This document shows, in pieces, positions 7,908 to 17,902 of a stretch of DNA of 64,000 bases. The position numbers and the translations under genes are program-made. The stretch lies in assembly GCF_025165795.1 (NCBI RefSeq), contig NZ_JAJAGO010000019.1, positions 1 to 64,000 of the forward strand, written 5' to 3'. This stretch comes from Streptomyces gossypii. GTDB taxonomy: Bacteria; Actinomycetota; Actinomycetes; Streptomycetales; Streptomycetaceae. The notes below the pieces were generated by a model. The model made no database searches and was not told the DNA's origin. It saw nothing but the letters and a program-made list of their open reading frames with translations. How positions within the stretch are numbered: position 1 is the stretch's first letter; every line of letters starts with the position of its first letter.

Positions 7908-9368
7908 TCAGAGATCGAGGCCGGTGAGCACCATGACCCGCTCGTAGGTGTAGTCCTCCATCGCGAACTGCACGCCCTCTCGGCCCACGCCCGACTGCTT
8001 GGCACCGCCATAGGGCATCTGATCCGCACGGTAGGACGGCACATCGCCGATGATCACACCGCCCGTCTCCAGGGCGCGGTGCGCACGGAACGCCGCTTGG
8101 ACGTCGTGGGTGAAGACGCCCGCCTGCAGGCCGTACGGGGAGTCGTTGGCCGCCGCGAACGCCGCCTCCTCACCCTCGACCCTGGTGACCGACATGACCG
8201 GTCCGAACACCTCGTCGCAGCCGATCTTGCTGTCCGAGGGCACGTTCTCGAGCACCGTCGGGGCGTAGGACGCACGCTCACGGGTGCCACCCGTGAGTAC
8301 CTTGGCTCCGGCCGCCACGGCTTCCGCCACCCAGGACTCGACCCGCTTGGCCGCGTCCTCGCTCACCAGGGGACCGACGTCCGTAGCGGGGTCGGAGGGG
8401 TCACCGGTTCGCAGTCGCTCGACCGCTTCGACGATCTTCGGCACCAGCCGGTCGTAGACCGAGGTGTCGGCGATGACGCGCTGCACCGAGATGCAGGACT
8501 GCCCGCCCTGGTAGTTGGAGAACGTGGCGATGCGCTGCGCGGCCCAGTCGATGTCGGCGTCGGTGGCGTAATCGGCGAGGACCACTGCCGCTCCGTTACC
8601 GCCGAGTTCCAGCGTGACGCGCTTGCGCGGAGCGGAGTCCAGAATGGACCAGCCCACCGGGGCGGAGCCGGTGAAGGAGACCACGGGCAGCCGCTCGTCC
8701 TGGACGAGATCCGGCATCCGGTCGTTCGGGACCGGGAGCACGGACCAGGAGCCGGCGGGGAGGTCCGTTTCGGCCAGCAGTTCGCCGAGCAGCAGCCCGG
8801 ACAGCGGTGTGGCCGGAGCGGGCTTGAGCAGGATCGGAGTGCCGACCGCGAGGGCGGGGGCGACCTTGTGGGCGCAGAGGTTCAGCGGGAAGTTGAAGGG
8901 CGCGATGCCCAGCACGGGGCCGCGCGGGAACCGTCGGGTCAGGGCGAGCCGCCCGGTGCCGCCGGCGTCGGTGTCCAGACGCTGTGCCACGCCCCCGTTG
9001 AAGCGGCGCGCCTCCTCCGCCGCCAGCCGGAAGACCGAGATGCACCGGCCGACTTCACCGCGGGCCCATTTCATGGGCTTGCCGTTCTCCGCCGAGATCA
9101 GCTCCGCGATCTCCTCGGCCCGCTCCGTGATCCTCGAACAGACGTGATCGAGCGCGGCAGCCCGTACGTGCGCGGGGGTGGCGGCGAACTCGTCGGCGAC
9201 CGCCACGGCGGCGGCCACGGCCTCTTCGACCTGCGCGGCGGTGGGCACGCTCACGGTGCCGACTGGACGGCCGTCCCAGGGAGAGGTGACCTCGAATGTC
9301 TGATCGCCGGTCGCCTGACGGCCGGCGAGCCAGAACGCGTGGGTGGCGGCTTCCTTCGTAGCTGGCAC
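7908..9368 (-). CDS. NAD(P)-dependent aldehyde dehydrogenase (succinate-semialdehyde dehydrogenase-like)
   Basis: A 486-residue aldehyde dehydrogenase. Visible motifs are the cofactor-binding segment around PFNFPLNLCAHKVAPAL, SFTGSAPVGWSI, the general-base segment LELGGN, and the catalytic Cys in GGQSCISVQR. The C-terminal PYGGAKQSGVGREG is also present. The GTG at 9368 is preferred because it directly precedes the conserved start of the domain; the open frame extends to 9617 but with low-complexity, shadow-like sequence. Nearby gabT and the PucR regulator suggest a role in GABA or related semialdehyde oxidation, but the substrate is not determined by sequence. The gene is transcribed away from the carboxypeptidase gene. 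Confidence 0.88.
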   Translation of the reverse strand: MPATKEAATHAFWLAGRQATGDQTFEVTSPWDGRPVGTVSVPTAAQVEEAVAAAVAVADEFAATPAHVRAAALDHVCSRITERAEEIAELISAENGKPMKWARGEVGRCISVFRLAAEEARRFNGGVAQRLDTDAGGTGRLALTRRFPRGPVLGIAPFNFPLNLCAHKVAPALAVGTPILLKPAPATPLSGLLLGELLAETDLPAGSWSVLPVPNDRMPDLVQDERLPVVSFTGSAPVGWSILDSAPRKRVTLELGGNGAAVVLADYATDADIDWAAQRIATFSNYQGGQSCISVQRVIADTSVYDRLVPKIVEAVERLRTGDPSDPATDVGPLVSEDAAKRVESWVAEAVAAGAKVLTGGTRERASYAPTVLENVPSDSKIGCDEVFGPVMSVTRVEGEEAAFAAANDSPYGLQAGVFTHDVQAAFRAHRALETGGVIIGDVPSYRADQMPYGGAKQSGVGREGVQFAMEDYTYERVMVLTGLDL

Positions 9369-9766
9369 AGTGAATCCCGGCCCTTCCGAAATGGTGGTGA
9401 AATGAAGGGGATGGTGCGGTTGGGTCTCTGCCGCCCACCGTAGGGCGGCAAGGCCGGAAGGTTGATTGTCCGGCGCGGCGCATTCCGGCCTCCGTGTACA
9501 CCTCTTTGTCCCCCTGGTGCTGTGACCGGCCAGGTTCACAGGCCCGCGACGCCCCGCACGGCGCCTCGCCGCGTTGTCCGAGGCGGCTGAGTACGCCCGG
9601 CACGAGGGGATCTCCACCTTGTGAAGCGTCCTCGTCCTCTGCCGCGGGGACGGCCGAGAAGGCGCCCCGAGCGGTTGACCAGTTCATGCCATAGCGCCAG
9701 TATGCGCGCGCACAGCGGTACACGGACAAACCCCCACCCGTCGCACTGGACACCCCAGGAGATGCG
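9369..9766. other. Divergent intergenic region between aldehyde dehydrogenase and carboxypeptidase genes
   Basis: No convincing gene. It must hold the two divergent promoters. The one structure I see is a perfect 8-bp hairpin with a 6-base loop at 9429-9450 (TGCCGCCC / GGGCGGCA) in the leader of the aldehyde dehydrogenase gene; it could be an operator or an RNA hairpin. No clear -35/-10 pair was recognised. Confidence 0.4.
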
Positions 9767-11146
9767 ATGCGCATACCCCTACACGGCACGAAGCGGACCA
9801 CAGCCGCAGCCGTACTGCTGGCCCTCGCGCTGGCTGCTCCGGTGGCCGCACAGGCCGCCGACGCACCACCACCCCAAACCGCGTCCGGGCACGACACCGA
9901 CGCCCGCGAGCGGAGCGGACAACGCACCGGAGAACCGACCCTGAAGAGCTACCGGGCGAACGGCGTCCGCACACGGAAGCAGCGCAGCGCCGTCGCCGCG
10001 ACCGGAGTCTCCATCGACACCGTGCACGAACGCTCGGTGGTCATCACCGGGGACCCCGCCCAAGTCCGCGCGGTAGAACGGCTGGGCCACGAACTCACCG
10101 CCCTGAGCGGCCCCCCGGCGCGTACACGACCGGGCGAGCGCCCCGGCGCTAAGGACTTCCCACCACAGGATTCCGGATATCACAACTACGCCGAGGCCAA
10201 TAGGGCAATCGACGGCTACCTCGAGAAGTATCCGGACATCATGACGAGAGAGGTCATCGGACGCTCCTACGAGGGGCGCGACATCGTCGCCGTGAAGATC
10301 AGTGACAACGCGGCGCAGGACGAGAACGAGCCCGAGGTCCTCTTCACCCACCACCAGCACGCCCGCGAACACCTGACCGTCGAGATGGCCCTCTACACCC
10401 TCGGCGAATTCGGCGCGAAATACGGCTCCGAGGACCGGATCACCAAAATGGTCGACGAGCGCGAACTGTGGATCATCCCGGACATCAATCCGGACGGCGG
10501 GGAGTACGACATCGCGTCCGGCAGCTACCAGATGTGGCGCAAGAACCGGGAGCCCAACTCCGGTTCCTCCGCCGTCGGCACGGACCTCAACCGCAACTGG
10601 GACTACAAGTGGGCCTGTTGCGGCGGCTCCAGTGGAAACCCGGGGTCCCAGACCTATCGGGGCCCGTCGGCCGAGTCCTCGACGGAGGTCGGCGTGGTTG
10701 CGGACTTCACCCGCAGCCGCGTGGTGGAGGGCCAGCAGCAGATCACCGCGCACATCGACTTCCACACCTACAGCGAACTGGTGCTGTGGCCGTACGGCTA
10801 CACCTACGGCGACACGGCCGACGGGCTCACGCAGGACGATCGGGACGCCTTCGCCGCCATCGGCACGTCGATGGCCGACAGCAACGGCTACACGCCACAG
10901 CAGTCGAGCAATCTCTACATCACCGACGGCTCGGTCAACGACTGGATGTGGGCCGATCAGAAGGACTTCTCCTACACCTTCGAGATGTACCCGGGCTCCG
11001 CAGGGGGCGGCGGCTTCTACCCGCCCGACGAAGTCATCGGTGAGCAGACCGCGCGCAACAAGGAAGCCGTGCTGATTCTTCTCGAGAACGCTGACTGCAT
11101 GTACCGCTCGATCGGCAAGGAGCAGGAGTACTGCCCAACAGGTTGA
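9767..11146 (+). CDS. Secreted zinc carboxypeptidase, peptidase family M14
   Basis: A 459-residue secreted protease. The N terminus (RIPLHGTKR, then a hydrophobic run ending AQAADA) is a signal peptide with cleavage near residue 31-33. About 90 residues of propeptide-like sequence follow. The M14 domain begins near YHNYAEANRAIDGYLEKYP; zinc ligands are the HAREH segment (about residues 195-201, His and Glu) and the His of HIDFHTYSE (about 329), with the catalytic Glu in FEMYPG (about residue 405). RNWDYKW carries the expected substrate-binding Arg. Homologues are carboxypeptidase T-like enzymes that remove C-terminal residues from peptides in the medium. It is monocistronic. Confidence 0.92.
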   Translation: MRIPLHGTKRTTAAAVLLALALAAPVAAQAADAPPPQTASGHDTDARERSGQRTGEPTLKSYRANGVRTRKQRSAVAATGVSIDTVHERSVVITGDPAQVRAVERLGHELTALSGPPARTRPGERPGAKDFPPQDSGYHNYAEANRAIDGYLEKYPDIMTREVIGRSYEGRDIVAVKISDNAAQDENEPEVLFTHHQHAREHLTVEMALYTLGEFGAKYGSEDRITKMVDERELWIIPDINPDGGEYDIASGSYQMWRKNREPNSGSSAVGTDLNRNWDYKWACCGGSSGNPGSQTYRGPSAESSTEVGVVADFTRSRVVEGQQQITAHIDFHTYSELVLWPYGYTYGDTADGLTQDDRDAFAAIGTSMADSNGYTPQQSSNLYITDGSVNDWMWADQKDFSYTFEMYPGSAGGGGFYPPDEVIGEQTARNKEAVLILLENADCMYRSIGKEQEYCPTG

Positions 11147-11260
11147 CCGGGGAATCGGCGGCCGCCCCGTCAGTCCCGGCGGAGCGGCCGCCGCACAGCC
11201 GTCGAGCCGTCGGCACGGGGCGGGGCAAGACCGCTCGGGCAGGCCGATGCGGGGCAGGGC

Positions 11261-13027
11261 TCAGCTGGTGGCCTTGAGCGCCAGCCAGAGCTCCATACGC
11301 ACGTCAGGGTCGTCCAGGGAACGGCCGAGGATCTCCTCGACCCGGCGCATCCGGTAGCGGAGCGTATGCCGGTGCACACCGAGATCAGCCGCGGCGGCGT
11401 CCCACTGACCATGGCGGGAGAGCCAGGCGCGAAGCGAGGCCACGAGGTCACCCCGTCCGTGCGCATCATGCTCGTGCAGCTTGCGCAGCAGACCGTCCGC
11501 GAACGCGCGTACGGCGTCGTCCGCCAGCAGCGGCAGCACGGACCCCGCAGCGACATCCTCGTGCTCCACGAGCACCGCACCGCGCCGCCGGGCGACGGAC
11601 AGGGCCTGGCCCGCCTGTTTGAAAGCCACGGCGGTAGCAGGAAGGCCAGCAGGTGCGGAAACCCCGACAACCAGTGCCTCCTCCTGGCGCGAACCGGACT
11701 CGGACCGGATCTCGGCCATATCGGCCGCGGAACGTGCGCAGGCGGCAGCAGCAGCGCCGCCGTCCGAGGCCAGCACCACCAGGCGCTCCCCGTCCGGTAC
11801 GACCAGCACGGCCTCACCGTTGCGCGCGGCGGCCGTCTCCACGGCGTCGGCCAAATCGTCAAGCACGCTGGGGGTCGGTGCTCCGGACGAGGTTGCGAAG
11901 GGAGAGCTTCCGGACGGTTTCCCACCGTGCGCCAAGCTGTGAACCCTCGCCCGGGGCCCGGCGGGAGCCGTCCCCGGCCCGGTCACCGGGGCGCCCGCCG
12001 GGGTGATGGTGGTGAGGGCGGTCACAGCCCTCGACCCGACGGCCGCCCCGCCCCCGCGGGTGCGGGGCTTCCCTCCGGACGCCGGCTCCGCGACGATGAC
12101 TCTCATCGGGGCATCCAGCAGTCCTCCGTACAGCTGCCCCGCCACCGCGCGGGCATGGTCGGCCTCTCCGGCCAGCAGCATCCGCAACACCGCCGCGCCC
12201 AGCCGCTGCTCGGCTTCCTGCAGCGCGCGCGATCGCTCCGTCGTCAGGGTCAACAGAGCGACCGCCGAGTGCACCGCGTAACGCTCGGCCGTGCCCAGTC
12301 GCGCAGCCGTCCCCACCGCCAGTACAGCCTTGGCACGGCGCCCGGTACCGACCGACTGGAGCTCGACCCGGTCGTCGCCCGCCTCTGACTCACTGACCAC
12401 AGCGCTCGCCGGCGCCGGACGGTCCCGCACCCTCTCCGCGTCACCTGCGAAGCGGGCCGCGCGCCGTACCGCCCAAGCGGGGGCGGTGGCGACCACGGCC
12501 CCCGCGGCGTCGTACAGGGCGGCCCAGCCGTTCACATGCCCCGCCAACCGGGCGAGCAGCGCAGTCGGGCCCTCCTGCGAGAGCGCGGCCGTGGTCATGT
12601 CGCGCTGTGCGTCGAAACCCGCGGTCACCGCGCGGTACTGCTCGGCGGCGATCGCCGCGGACACCACCTTGCTGATCGCGATGAAGGGCGTACGGCGCGG
12701 CACTTCGAGCAACGGAAGATCCGCCTCGCACGCAGCGTTGATCAGGGCGCCGGGTGCCTTCTCATAGTTCACGCCAGCGGCGAAGGCCAGCCCCACCACC
12801 CCCTTGCCAGCGAGCAACCGCACGTATGAGCGCATCGCCTGGGGATCCTCCGCGTCCAGTTTCAGCGCGGTGATCATAATCAGTTCGCCGCCGTCCAGAT
12901 ACGGCGTGGGATCGGCCAGCTCGCTGGCGTGCGCCCAGCGCACTGGCGTGTCGAGCCGGTCCTGCCCCGCGAGCACGGAGAGTCGCAGTGCGGAGTGCTG
13001 GACGAGGCTGGCAAGAGTCGGTGGCAT
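11261..13027 (-). CDS. PucR family transcriptional regulator
   Basis: A 588-residue regulator. The N-terminal PucR purine-catabolism domain (about residues 1-130) shows the typical segment WAHASELADPTPYLDGGELI. The C-terminal PucR HTH_30 domain (last 70 residues) has the expected WDAAAADLGVHRHTLRYRMR helix-turn-helix. The central region is Ala/Gly-rich and holds a GGDEF-like-fold remnant common in this family. PucR proteins usually activate neighbouring amino-acid, purine or GABA catabolic genes; here the candidates are gabT and the flanking aldehyde dehydrogenase. It lies 66 bp downstream of the membrane ATPase gene on the same strand. Confidence 0.88.
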   Translation of the reverse strand: MPPTLASLVQHSALRLSVLAGQDRLDTPVRWAHASELADPTPYLDGGELIMITALKLDAEDPQAMRSYVRLLAGKGVVGLAFAAGVNYEKAPGALINAACEADLPLLEVPRRTPFIAISKVVSAAIAAEQYRAVTAGFDAQRDMTTAALSQEGPTALLARLAGHVNGWAALYDAAGAVVATAPAWAVRRAARFAGDAERVRDRPAPASAVVSESEAGDDRVELQSVGTGRRAKAVLAVGTAARLGTAERYAVHSAVALLTLTTERSRALQEAEQRLGAAVLRMLLAGEADHARAVAGQLYGGLLDAPMRVIVAEPASGGKPRTRGGGAAVGSRAVTALTTITPAGAPVTGPGTAPAGPRARVHSLAHGGKPSGSSPFATSSGAPTPSVLDDLADAVETAAARNGEAVLVVPDGERLVVLASDGGAAAAACARSAADMAEIRSESGSRQEEALVVGVSAPAGLPATAVAFKQAGQALSVARRRGAVLVEHEDVAAGSVLPLLADDAVRAFADGLLRKLHEHDAHGRGDLVASLRAWLSRHGQWDAAAADLGVHRHTLRYRMRRVEEILGRSLDDPDVRMELWLALKATS

Positions 13028-13093
13028 AACGCCCTCACCGTACAGGCGTCCATCCCATTCCGGTCATTCTCCCTCTTCCTCCCTTGGCCCTGC

Positions 13094-15289
13094 TCACTCC
13101 CCGAGCCTGGTCAGCACCGGTGGGGTGCGCTCCCCGCGTACGGTCGTCAACGAGAGCACCGCGTGCCCGGGCGGAAGCTCGTTGGCCAAGTCGGAAGCGG
13201 ACCAACGCTCACGCTGCACGGTGCGTACGGTCACAGACTCGGCGGATACGTACCTGCCGGTCGCCAGCCGCCGCACGGCATGCATCAGGCGGGTCAGCGG
13301 CTCGTCCGAGACAAGCTCGCGGTTGGTGACATCACGGGTCTGCACCCACTCCGTGCCCCATACCTCCGCGAAGTGCTCCGCGTCCCAGGGTGTCACTCCG
13401 GCGCACACCATCCGGCAGCCGACCGCGCCGAGCAGCGGCCCCCGCAGCGCCCCGGGCACCTCATCGAGTGCCCTCAGCGTGAGCAACGCCCCTGCGTGGC
13501 CGGACCGCAGACTCTGGATGCCGCGCAGCGCCTGCGGAGTGACGGTCTGCGCCGCGTCGTCCAGTACCAGGCAGGCGAAGAGCGACTGGTCGGCGCGGGC
13601 CGCCACACACTCGGTGAACTGGGCGAGGACCAGCCGCGCGAAGATGCGGGAAGCCTCCGCGTGGCCCCGTTCGGGCAGGTCGATCCGGACCCGCAACGGG
13701 TGCTCGAGTGTCCGCAGGGAGAACGGCCGGTGCCCCGCACCGGTGGCTCTTCCGCTCCAGGGCACGAAGAAGTCGGCGAACGTGGGCCGGTCGAGCAGGG
13801 CGATCCGGTCCGCGAGCAACGGGGCGGTGTCACCGGAGCGGCCGGTCTGCCGCTCGTATGCATCCAGTTCGCGGATCTGGCTGTGCAAGTCGGCGCCTTC
13901 CAGCGCGCCACGCAGAGCCCGCAGGGCGGCCGGTGCCCCGTCCAGCAGCTCGCGTAGCTCCGGGACGTCCGGGAAGCGCCCGTGGACGGCCCGGTAGGGG
14001 CCGATGAGCTGGGCCAGCGCCGTCGCGGCGCGGCGGCTGTCACCGCCCGGAAGCGTTTCGGCCAGGTCCCCCACCAGTGCCTCGGCCAGCATGCCGGCCG
14101 CCTCGTCAGGGTCGGCCGAGCCACCGTAGAGGTCGAGGCCATACACCGATTCTGGACGGCCCAACCGCACGACGACGTCAAAGGCGTCGTCGGGAGCGAG
14201 CCGGGCACCGGCAGCGGTCACGACGACGACGGCTGCCTGGCCGGCGAGTGCCTGCAGGCAGAGCGACTCCACGACAGGCCTCACGAGGCGGGTGGACTTG
14301 CCCGAGCCGGGTGGGCCGACAGCCAGCGCGGAGGTACCGAGTAGCGAGGGGTCGAGGGCGAGACCCGCCCCCCGGTAGTCGTCCGGATTGCGCTCCACGT
14401 CCGCTGCGGTACCGATGCGGACCTGGCGCAGAGAGAGGTCGTGCCGTGCCGCGCGGAGAGGAAGGTCCCGGTCACCGGACGGATGGGCACAGGCTGCCGC
14501 ACCGTCCCGCAGGACGGATTCGGTGAACGCGGGCAACCGGCCGACACGTGCCCGCACGGAGTGCCAGGCGCGGGTGATGCGCGCGTGATCCACGTCGCTC
14601 ATCCGGCCGTTCCGGATCTCCGCGGCCAGGCGTTCCGCGACTTCCGGGGCCCCACCGGCACGCAGTTCAGGCCACCCGACGGGGTCGACTACCGGGGCCA
14701 CGGGGGCCGACGGGGCAGTACGGCGGCGGCGCCGGGCCAGCCGGGCGGCGCCCCGGCGCCACACCTCCTGCCAGTGGCCGACACGTCCGAAGACGACCGC
14801 GATCCCGGTGAGGATCAGTCCAAAGTAGGGCCAGGACGCAAGACTGAAGACTGGTCCTTTGTCAGGCGTGAGTGCGTACAGCGGCCAGAGCCAATACGTG
14901 CCCAAGTAGCCGTTCCAGAGCAAGGACCAGATCAGCCAGCCGATCAGGAACGACACCACGGCGCCGCTGAGCAGCTGACGGGCGGGGATACGGTCCGGGT
15001 CAGCTGGCGGCCTCCGCTCGTATCCGCAGCGCCAGATACCCGGCTCCGTCTCGGGGCGCGGCATCCGCAGCCAATCGGCGAGAGACGGGCCGGTGTCGGG
15101 TACCTGTCGGGGCATTGAGGGCTGGCCGGAGGACGGGGGCCATGCATGGGGCGGAGCCGCGGGCGGAGGCGCAGAGGCGGGTGGGGGGATGGCAGGGGGC
15201 GGAACGGCGGCGCTGCCGGGCCGCGGAGTACCCGCTGCGTAGGTTCCGCCTGTCTCCCGTTCACGACGGGAAGAGTCCATGTCCGTCAA
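13094..15289 (-). CDS. Membrane-anchored P-loop ATPase, conserved in actinobacteria, function unknown
   Basis: A 731-residue protein with four parts. A Pro/Ala-rich N-terminal tail covers about residues 1-85. Two transmembrane segments follow (about 115-140 and 155-185). An arginine-rich link comes next. A P-loop ATPase domain then starts with Walker A GPPGSGKST near residue 326. A Walker B-like stretch ends in Asp-Asp (CLVLDDAAQ), followed by a region of the kind seen in TraD/TraG/VirD4-like coupling ATPases. This layout suggests a membrane ATPase of the type IV coupling/FtsK superfamily, but there is no associated conjugation machinery here and no established role. A second ATG two codons in (Met at residue 4) is an equally good start. 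Confidence 0.7.
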   Translation of the reverse strand: MTDMDSSRRERETGGTYAAGTPRPGSAAVPPPAIPPPASAPPPAAPPHAWPPSSGQPSMPRQVPDTGPSLADWLRMPRPETEPGIWRCGYERRPPADPDRIPARQLLSGAVVSFLIGWLIWSLLWNGYLGTYWLWPLYALTPDKGPVFSLASWPYFGLILTGIAVVFGRVGHWQEVWRRGAARLARRRRRTAPSAPVAPVVDPVGWPELRAGGAPEVAERLAAEIRNGRMSDVDHARITRAWHSVRARVGRLPAFTESVLRDGAAACAHPSGDRDLPLRAARHDLSLRQVRIGTAADVERNPDDYRGAGLALDPSLLGTSALAVGPPGSGKSTRLVRPVVESLCLQALAGQAAVVVVTAAGARLAPDDAFDVVVRLGRPESVYGLDLYGGSADPDEAAGMLAEALVGDLAETLPGGDSRRAATALAQLIGPYRAVHGRFPDVPELRELLDGAPAALRALRGALEGADLHSQIRELDAYERQTGRSGDTAPLLADRIALLDRPTFADFFVPWSGRATGAGHRPFSLRTLEHPLRVRIDLPERGHAEASRIFARLVLAQFTECVAARADQSLFACLVLDDAAQTVTPQALRGIQSLRSGHAGALLTLRALDEVPGALRGPLLGAVGCRMVCAGVTPWDAEHFAEVWGTEWVQTRDVTNRELVSDEPLTRLMHAVRRLATGRYVSAESVTVRTVQRERWSASDLANELPPGHAVLSLTTVRGERTPPVLTRLGE

Positions 15290-15619
15290 GTGTCTCTACC
15301 CCTGATCAGCCCGCGAGTGTCACTGCCTGCTCACCCAATCTAGCTGTCCGCGGGGCCAGTTGCTCCGTCTGTGCCAGAGGGGACGGAACGGACGCGACCG
15401 GTGGCCGATTCGCGCTCCGTACTCGCGGTCCCGCCCGCCGCGCCGCCCGCCGGACCGTGGGCTGCCACTGTCGGGCCCAGCCGCAGCCGGGACCGGCTCC
15501 TATATCCGTCGCGGCCAACATGACACGGCTACTTCTCCGTGGCGGTGCATGTCTCCCCTTGCCCCCTGCCCCTAGCCTGCGGAGAACGAGGCACGCCACT
15601 TCCTCCTGAGGAGAGCGCT
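15290..15619. other. Divergent intergenic region upstream of gabT
   Basis: About 330 bp between the divergently transcribed membrane ATPase and gabT genes. It should hold both promoters. I see no gene with a plausible ribosome binding site and no clear promoter or repeat, only the gabT Shine-Dalgarno sequence (GAGGAG) at its right end. Confidence 0.4.
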
Positions 15620-16978
15620 ATGAGCACGATGACCGAACTGTCCGGAGGCCCGGCCCTCCCACAGGAGCGCCGCATTGTCACCGCCATCCCCGGGCCGAAG
15701 TCACAGGAACTCATGGCCCGCAAGGAGGCGGCCGTGGCCAGCGGTGTCGGCACCGTGATGCCGGTTTTCGCGCGGCGCGCCGGCGGTGGGGTGCTCGAGG
15801 ACGTGGACGGCAACTCCTTCATCGACTTCGGCTCAGGCATCGCCGTGACCTCGGTGGGCAACAGCGCTGAGGCGGTCGTACGGCGCGCGACGGCGCAGTT
15901 GGAGGCGTTCACCCACAGCTGCGTGATGGTGACGCCCTACGAGCCCTATGTAGAGGTCTGTGAGCAGCTGGCCGGGCTGACACCTGGTGACCACGCCAAA
16001 AAGTCCGCACTCTTCAACTCCGGCGCCGAAGCTGTCGAGAACGCGGTGAAGATCGCCCGCGTGTACACCAAACGGCAGGCGGTGGTGGTCTTCGACCACG
16101 GCTACCACGGCCGCACGAATCTCACGATGGCACTCACCTCGAAGAGCATGCCGTACAAGCACGGCTTCGGTCCGTTCGCGCCCGAGGTGTACCGCGTGCC
16201 GGTGGCCTACCCCTACCGGTGGCTGACGGGGCCCGAGAACTGCGCCGAGGAGGCTGCGGACCAGGCAATCGACCAGATCAGCAAGCAGGTGGGCGCCGGG
16301 AATGTGGCCGCCATCGTGATCGAGCCCCTGCTGGGCGAGGGCGGCTTCATTGAGCCCGCGAAGGGCTTCCTGCCGCGCATCGCGGAGTTCGCAAAAACGC
16401 ACGGCATCGTGTTCGTCGCGGACGAGATCCAGTCCGGCTTCTGCCGTACGGGTCAGTGGTTCGCCTGCGAGGACGAGGGCATCGTTCCGGATCTGATCAC
16501 CACCGCCAAGGGCATCGCGGGGGGTCTTCCGCTGGCCGCCGTCACCGGCCGCGCCGAGATCATGGACGCGGCTCACTCCGGTGGACTCGGCGGCACCTAC
16601 GGTGGCAACCCGGTCGCCTGCGCCGCGGCACTCGGTTCGATCGAGACCATGCGCGAGCTGGACCTTCCCGCTCGTGCGAAGCGGATCGAGGAGATCATGA
16701 AGCCGCGGCTGCAGAAGATGGCCGAGCAGCACGGCGTCATCGGCGAGGTACGGGGGCGCGGCGCGATGCTCGCTATCGAACTGGTGAAGCCGGGCACCAA
16801 GGAGCCCAACCCGGAGGCCACCGCCGCGCTCGCCAAGGCGTGCCACCAGGAGGGACTGCTGGTGCTCACCACCGGCACCTATGGCAACGTGATGCGATTC
16901 CTGCCGCCACTGGTGATCGGTGAGGACCTTCTCAACGAGGGCGTGGACATTGTCGAGGCCGCACTGTCCCGGCTCTGA
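15620..16978 (+). CDS. gabT: 4-aminobutyrate aminotransferase (class III PLP)
   Basis: A 452-residue class III aminotransferase that transfers the amino group of GABA to 2-oxoglutarate, giving succinate semialdehyde. The PLP Lys lies in TTAKGIAGGLPLAAVTGR near residue 297. The upstream FVADEIQSGFCRTGQWFACE segment provides the PLP-pyridine Asp, and NSGAEAVENAVKIAR the phosphate loop. The ATG at 15620 has a GAGGAG ribosome binding site at proper spacing; the open frame extends to 15539 without one. A second aldehyde dehydrogenase gene and a PucR regulator gene nearby fit a GABA-utilisation role. Confidence 0.92.
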   Translation: MSTMTELSGGPALPQERRIVTAIPGPKSQELMARKEAAVASGVGTVMPVFARRAGGGVLEDVDGNSFIDFGSGIAVTSVGNSAEAVVRRATAQLEAFTHSCVMVTPYEPYVEVCEQLAGLTPGDHAKKSALFNSGAEAVENAVKIARVYTKRQAVVVFDHGYHGRTNLTMALTSKSMPYKHGFGPFAPEVYRVPVAYPYRWLTGPENCAEEAADQAIDQISKQVGAGNVAAIVIEPLLGEGGFIEPAKGFLPRIAEFAKTHGIVFVADEIQSGFCRTGQWFACEDEGIVPDLITTAKGIAGGLPLAAVTGRAEIMDAAHSGGLGGTYGGNPVACAAALGSIETMRELDLPARAKRIEEIMKPRLQKMAEQHGVIGEVRGRGAMLAIELVKPGTKEPNPEATAALAKACHQEGLLVLTTGTYGNVMRFLPPLVIGEDLLNEGVDIVEAALSRL

Positions 16979-17095
16979 CCCGGTACGCCCTCGCCGCGGT
17001 CCCCCGAACGCGCTGGTGAAGAATGTGTGCGAGCCCCATGCCGGGACCGTGATCGCACTGTCCGGGCGGCGGAGCCTGCCGTACGGTTCCAGCAG

Positions 17096-17902
17096 ATGAA
17101 AGCCGAGTCGTCTTTTCCCCGAAGCCGACCCGGCCGTGCCCTCGCGCACACGCCTCACAGACCGGACAACCGCCCGTCCCACACCCCCCGGGGCGCGCGG
17201 CGGTCAGGTCCCATCGGCCGCCTCGGGACTCTCCCCCCAGCCCCGGGGCGGCCGGTTTTCTCATGTGCGGCGATCTCACTGGCACTCTTTCTGCTGATCA
17301 CCTGGCAGGTCGCCGTCGACGGCCCGCTCGTCGGCCTCGATCGGGCGTTGCGCGGCGAGGCTTCGGACTTGGCCTCATCTGATGGCGCACTGGGCACCAC
17401 GGCACAGTTCTTCGCCGACCTCGGCGGCAGTGTGATCGCCCTCTCCGTGCTGGCGTTGGGCGTCGTGCCGCTGGTGTACTCGCGACGCTCCCCGCTTCCG
17501 CTGGTCCTCGCGGTCCTTGCTGCTGTCGCCGTGCCCCTGCTGGTTCTGCCGCTCAAGTTCGCCATGGCCCGCACCGGTCCGGACGGAGCGCCTCTTGGCG
17601 ACTACGCCGGTTACTACCCCTCTGGTCACGCCGCGACGGCAGCGCTGGCGTACGGCACGCTCATGCTGCTGTACGGCGGGTCACGCCGCACGCCGTATGC
17701 CGCCGTAGTCCTGCTCAACATCGCCGTCGGTGCGGGGCTCGTACTGCGCGGTTATCACTGGGCCTCGGATGTCGTGGCGAGCTGGGCGCTCGCGGTCCTG
17801 GTGATGTGTGCGCTGACCCTCCTCAGCGGCCGTTTCCTTCCTTCCCGGCCATCCGCGCGGCTGCCTCGTGCATCGCCAGTTCCAGAACCGCAGGATCGGT
17901 GA
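17096..17902 (+). CDS. PAP2-superfamily membrane phosphatase
   Basis: About 268 residues. After a basic, Pro-rich cytosolic N terminus there are five to six predicted membrane helices and the lipid phosphatase motifs in order: KFAMARTGP (C1), YYPSGHAAT (C2, catalytic His) and RGYHWASDV (C3, nucleophilic His). Such proteins dephosphorylate undecaprenyl pyrophosphate or phosphatidic acid/glycerolphosphate at the outer membrane face. The start is uncertain: ATG 17096 has no strong ribosome binding site, and a start at 17027 is also open. Its 3' end overlaps the convergent hypothetical gene by 80 bp. Confidence 0.85.
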   Translation: MKAESSFPRSRPGRALAHTPHRPDNRPSHTPRGARRSGPIGRLGTLPPAPGRPVFSCAAISLALFLLITWQVAVDGPLVGLDRALRGEASDLASSDGALGTTAQFFADLGGSVIALSVLALGVVPLVYSRRSPLPLVLAVLAAVAVPLLVLPLKFAMARTGPDGAPLGDYAGYYPSGHAATAALAYGTLMLLYGGSRRTPYAAVVLLNIAVGAGLVLRGYHWASDVVASWALAVLVMCALTLLSGRFLPSRPSARLPRASPVPEPQDR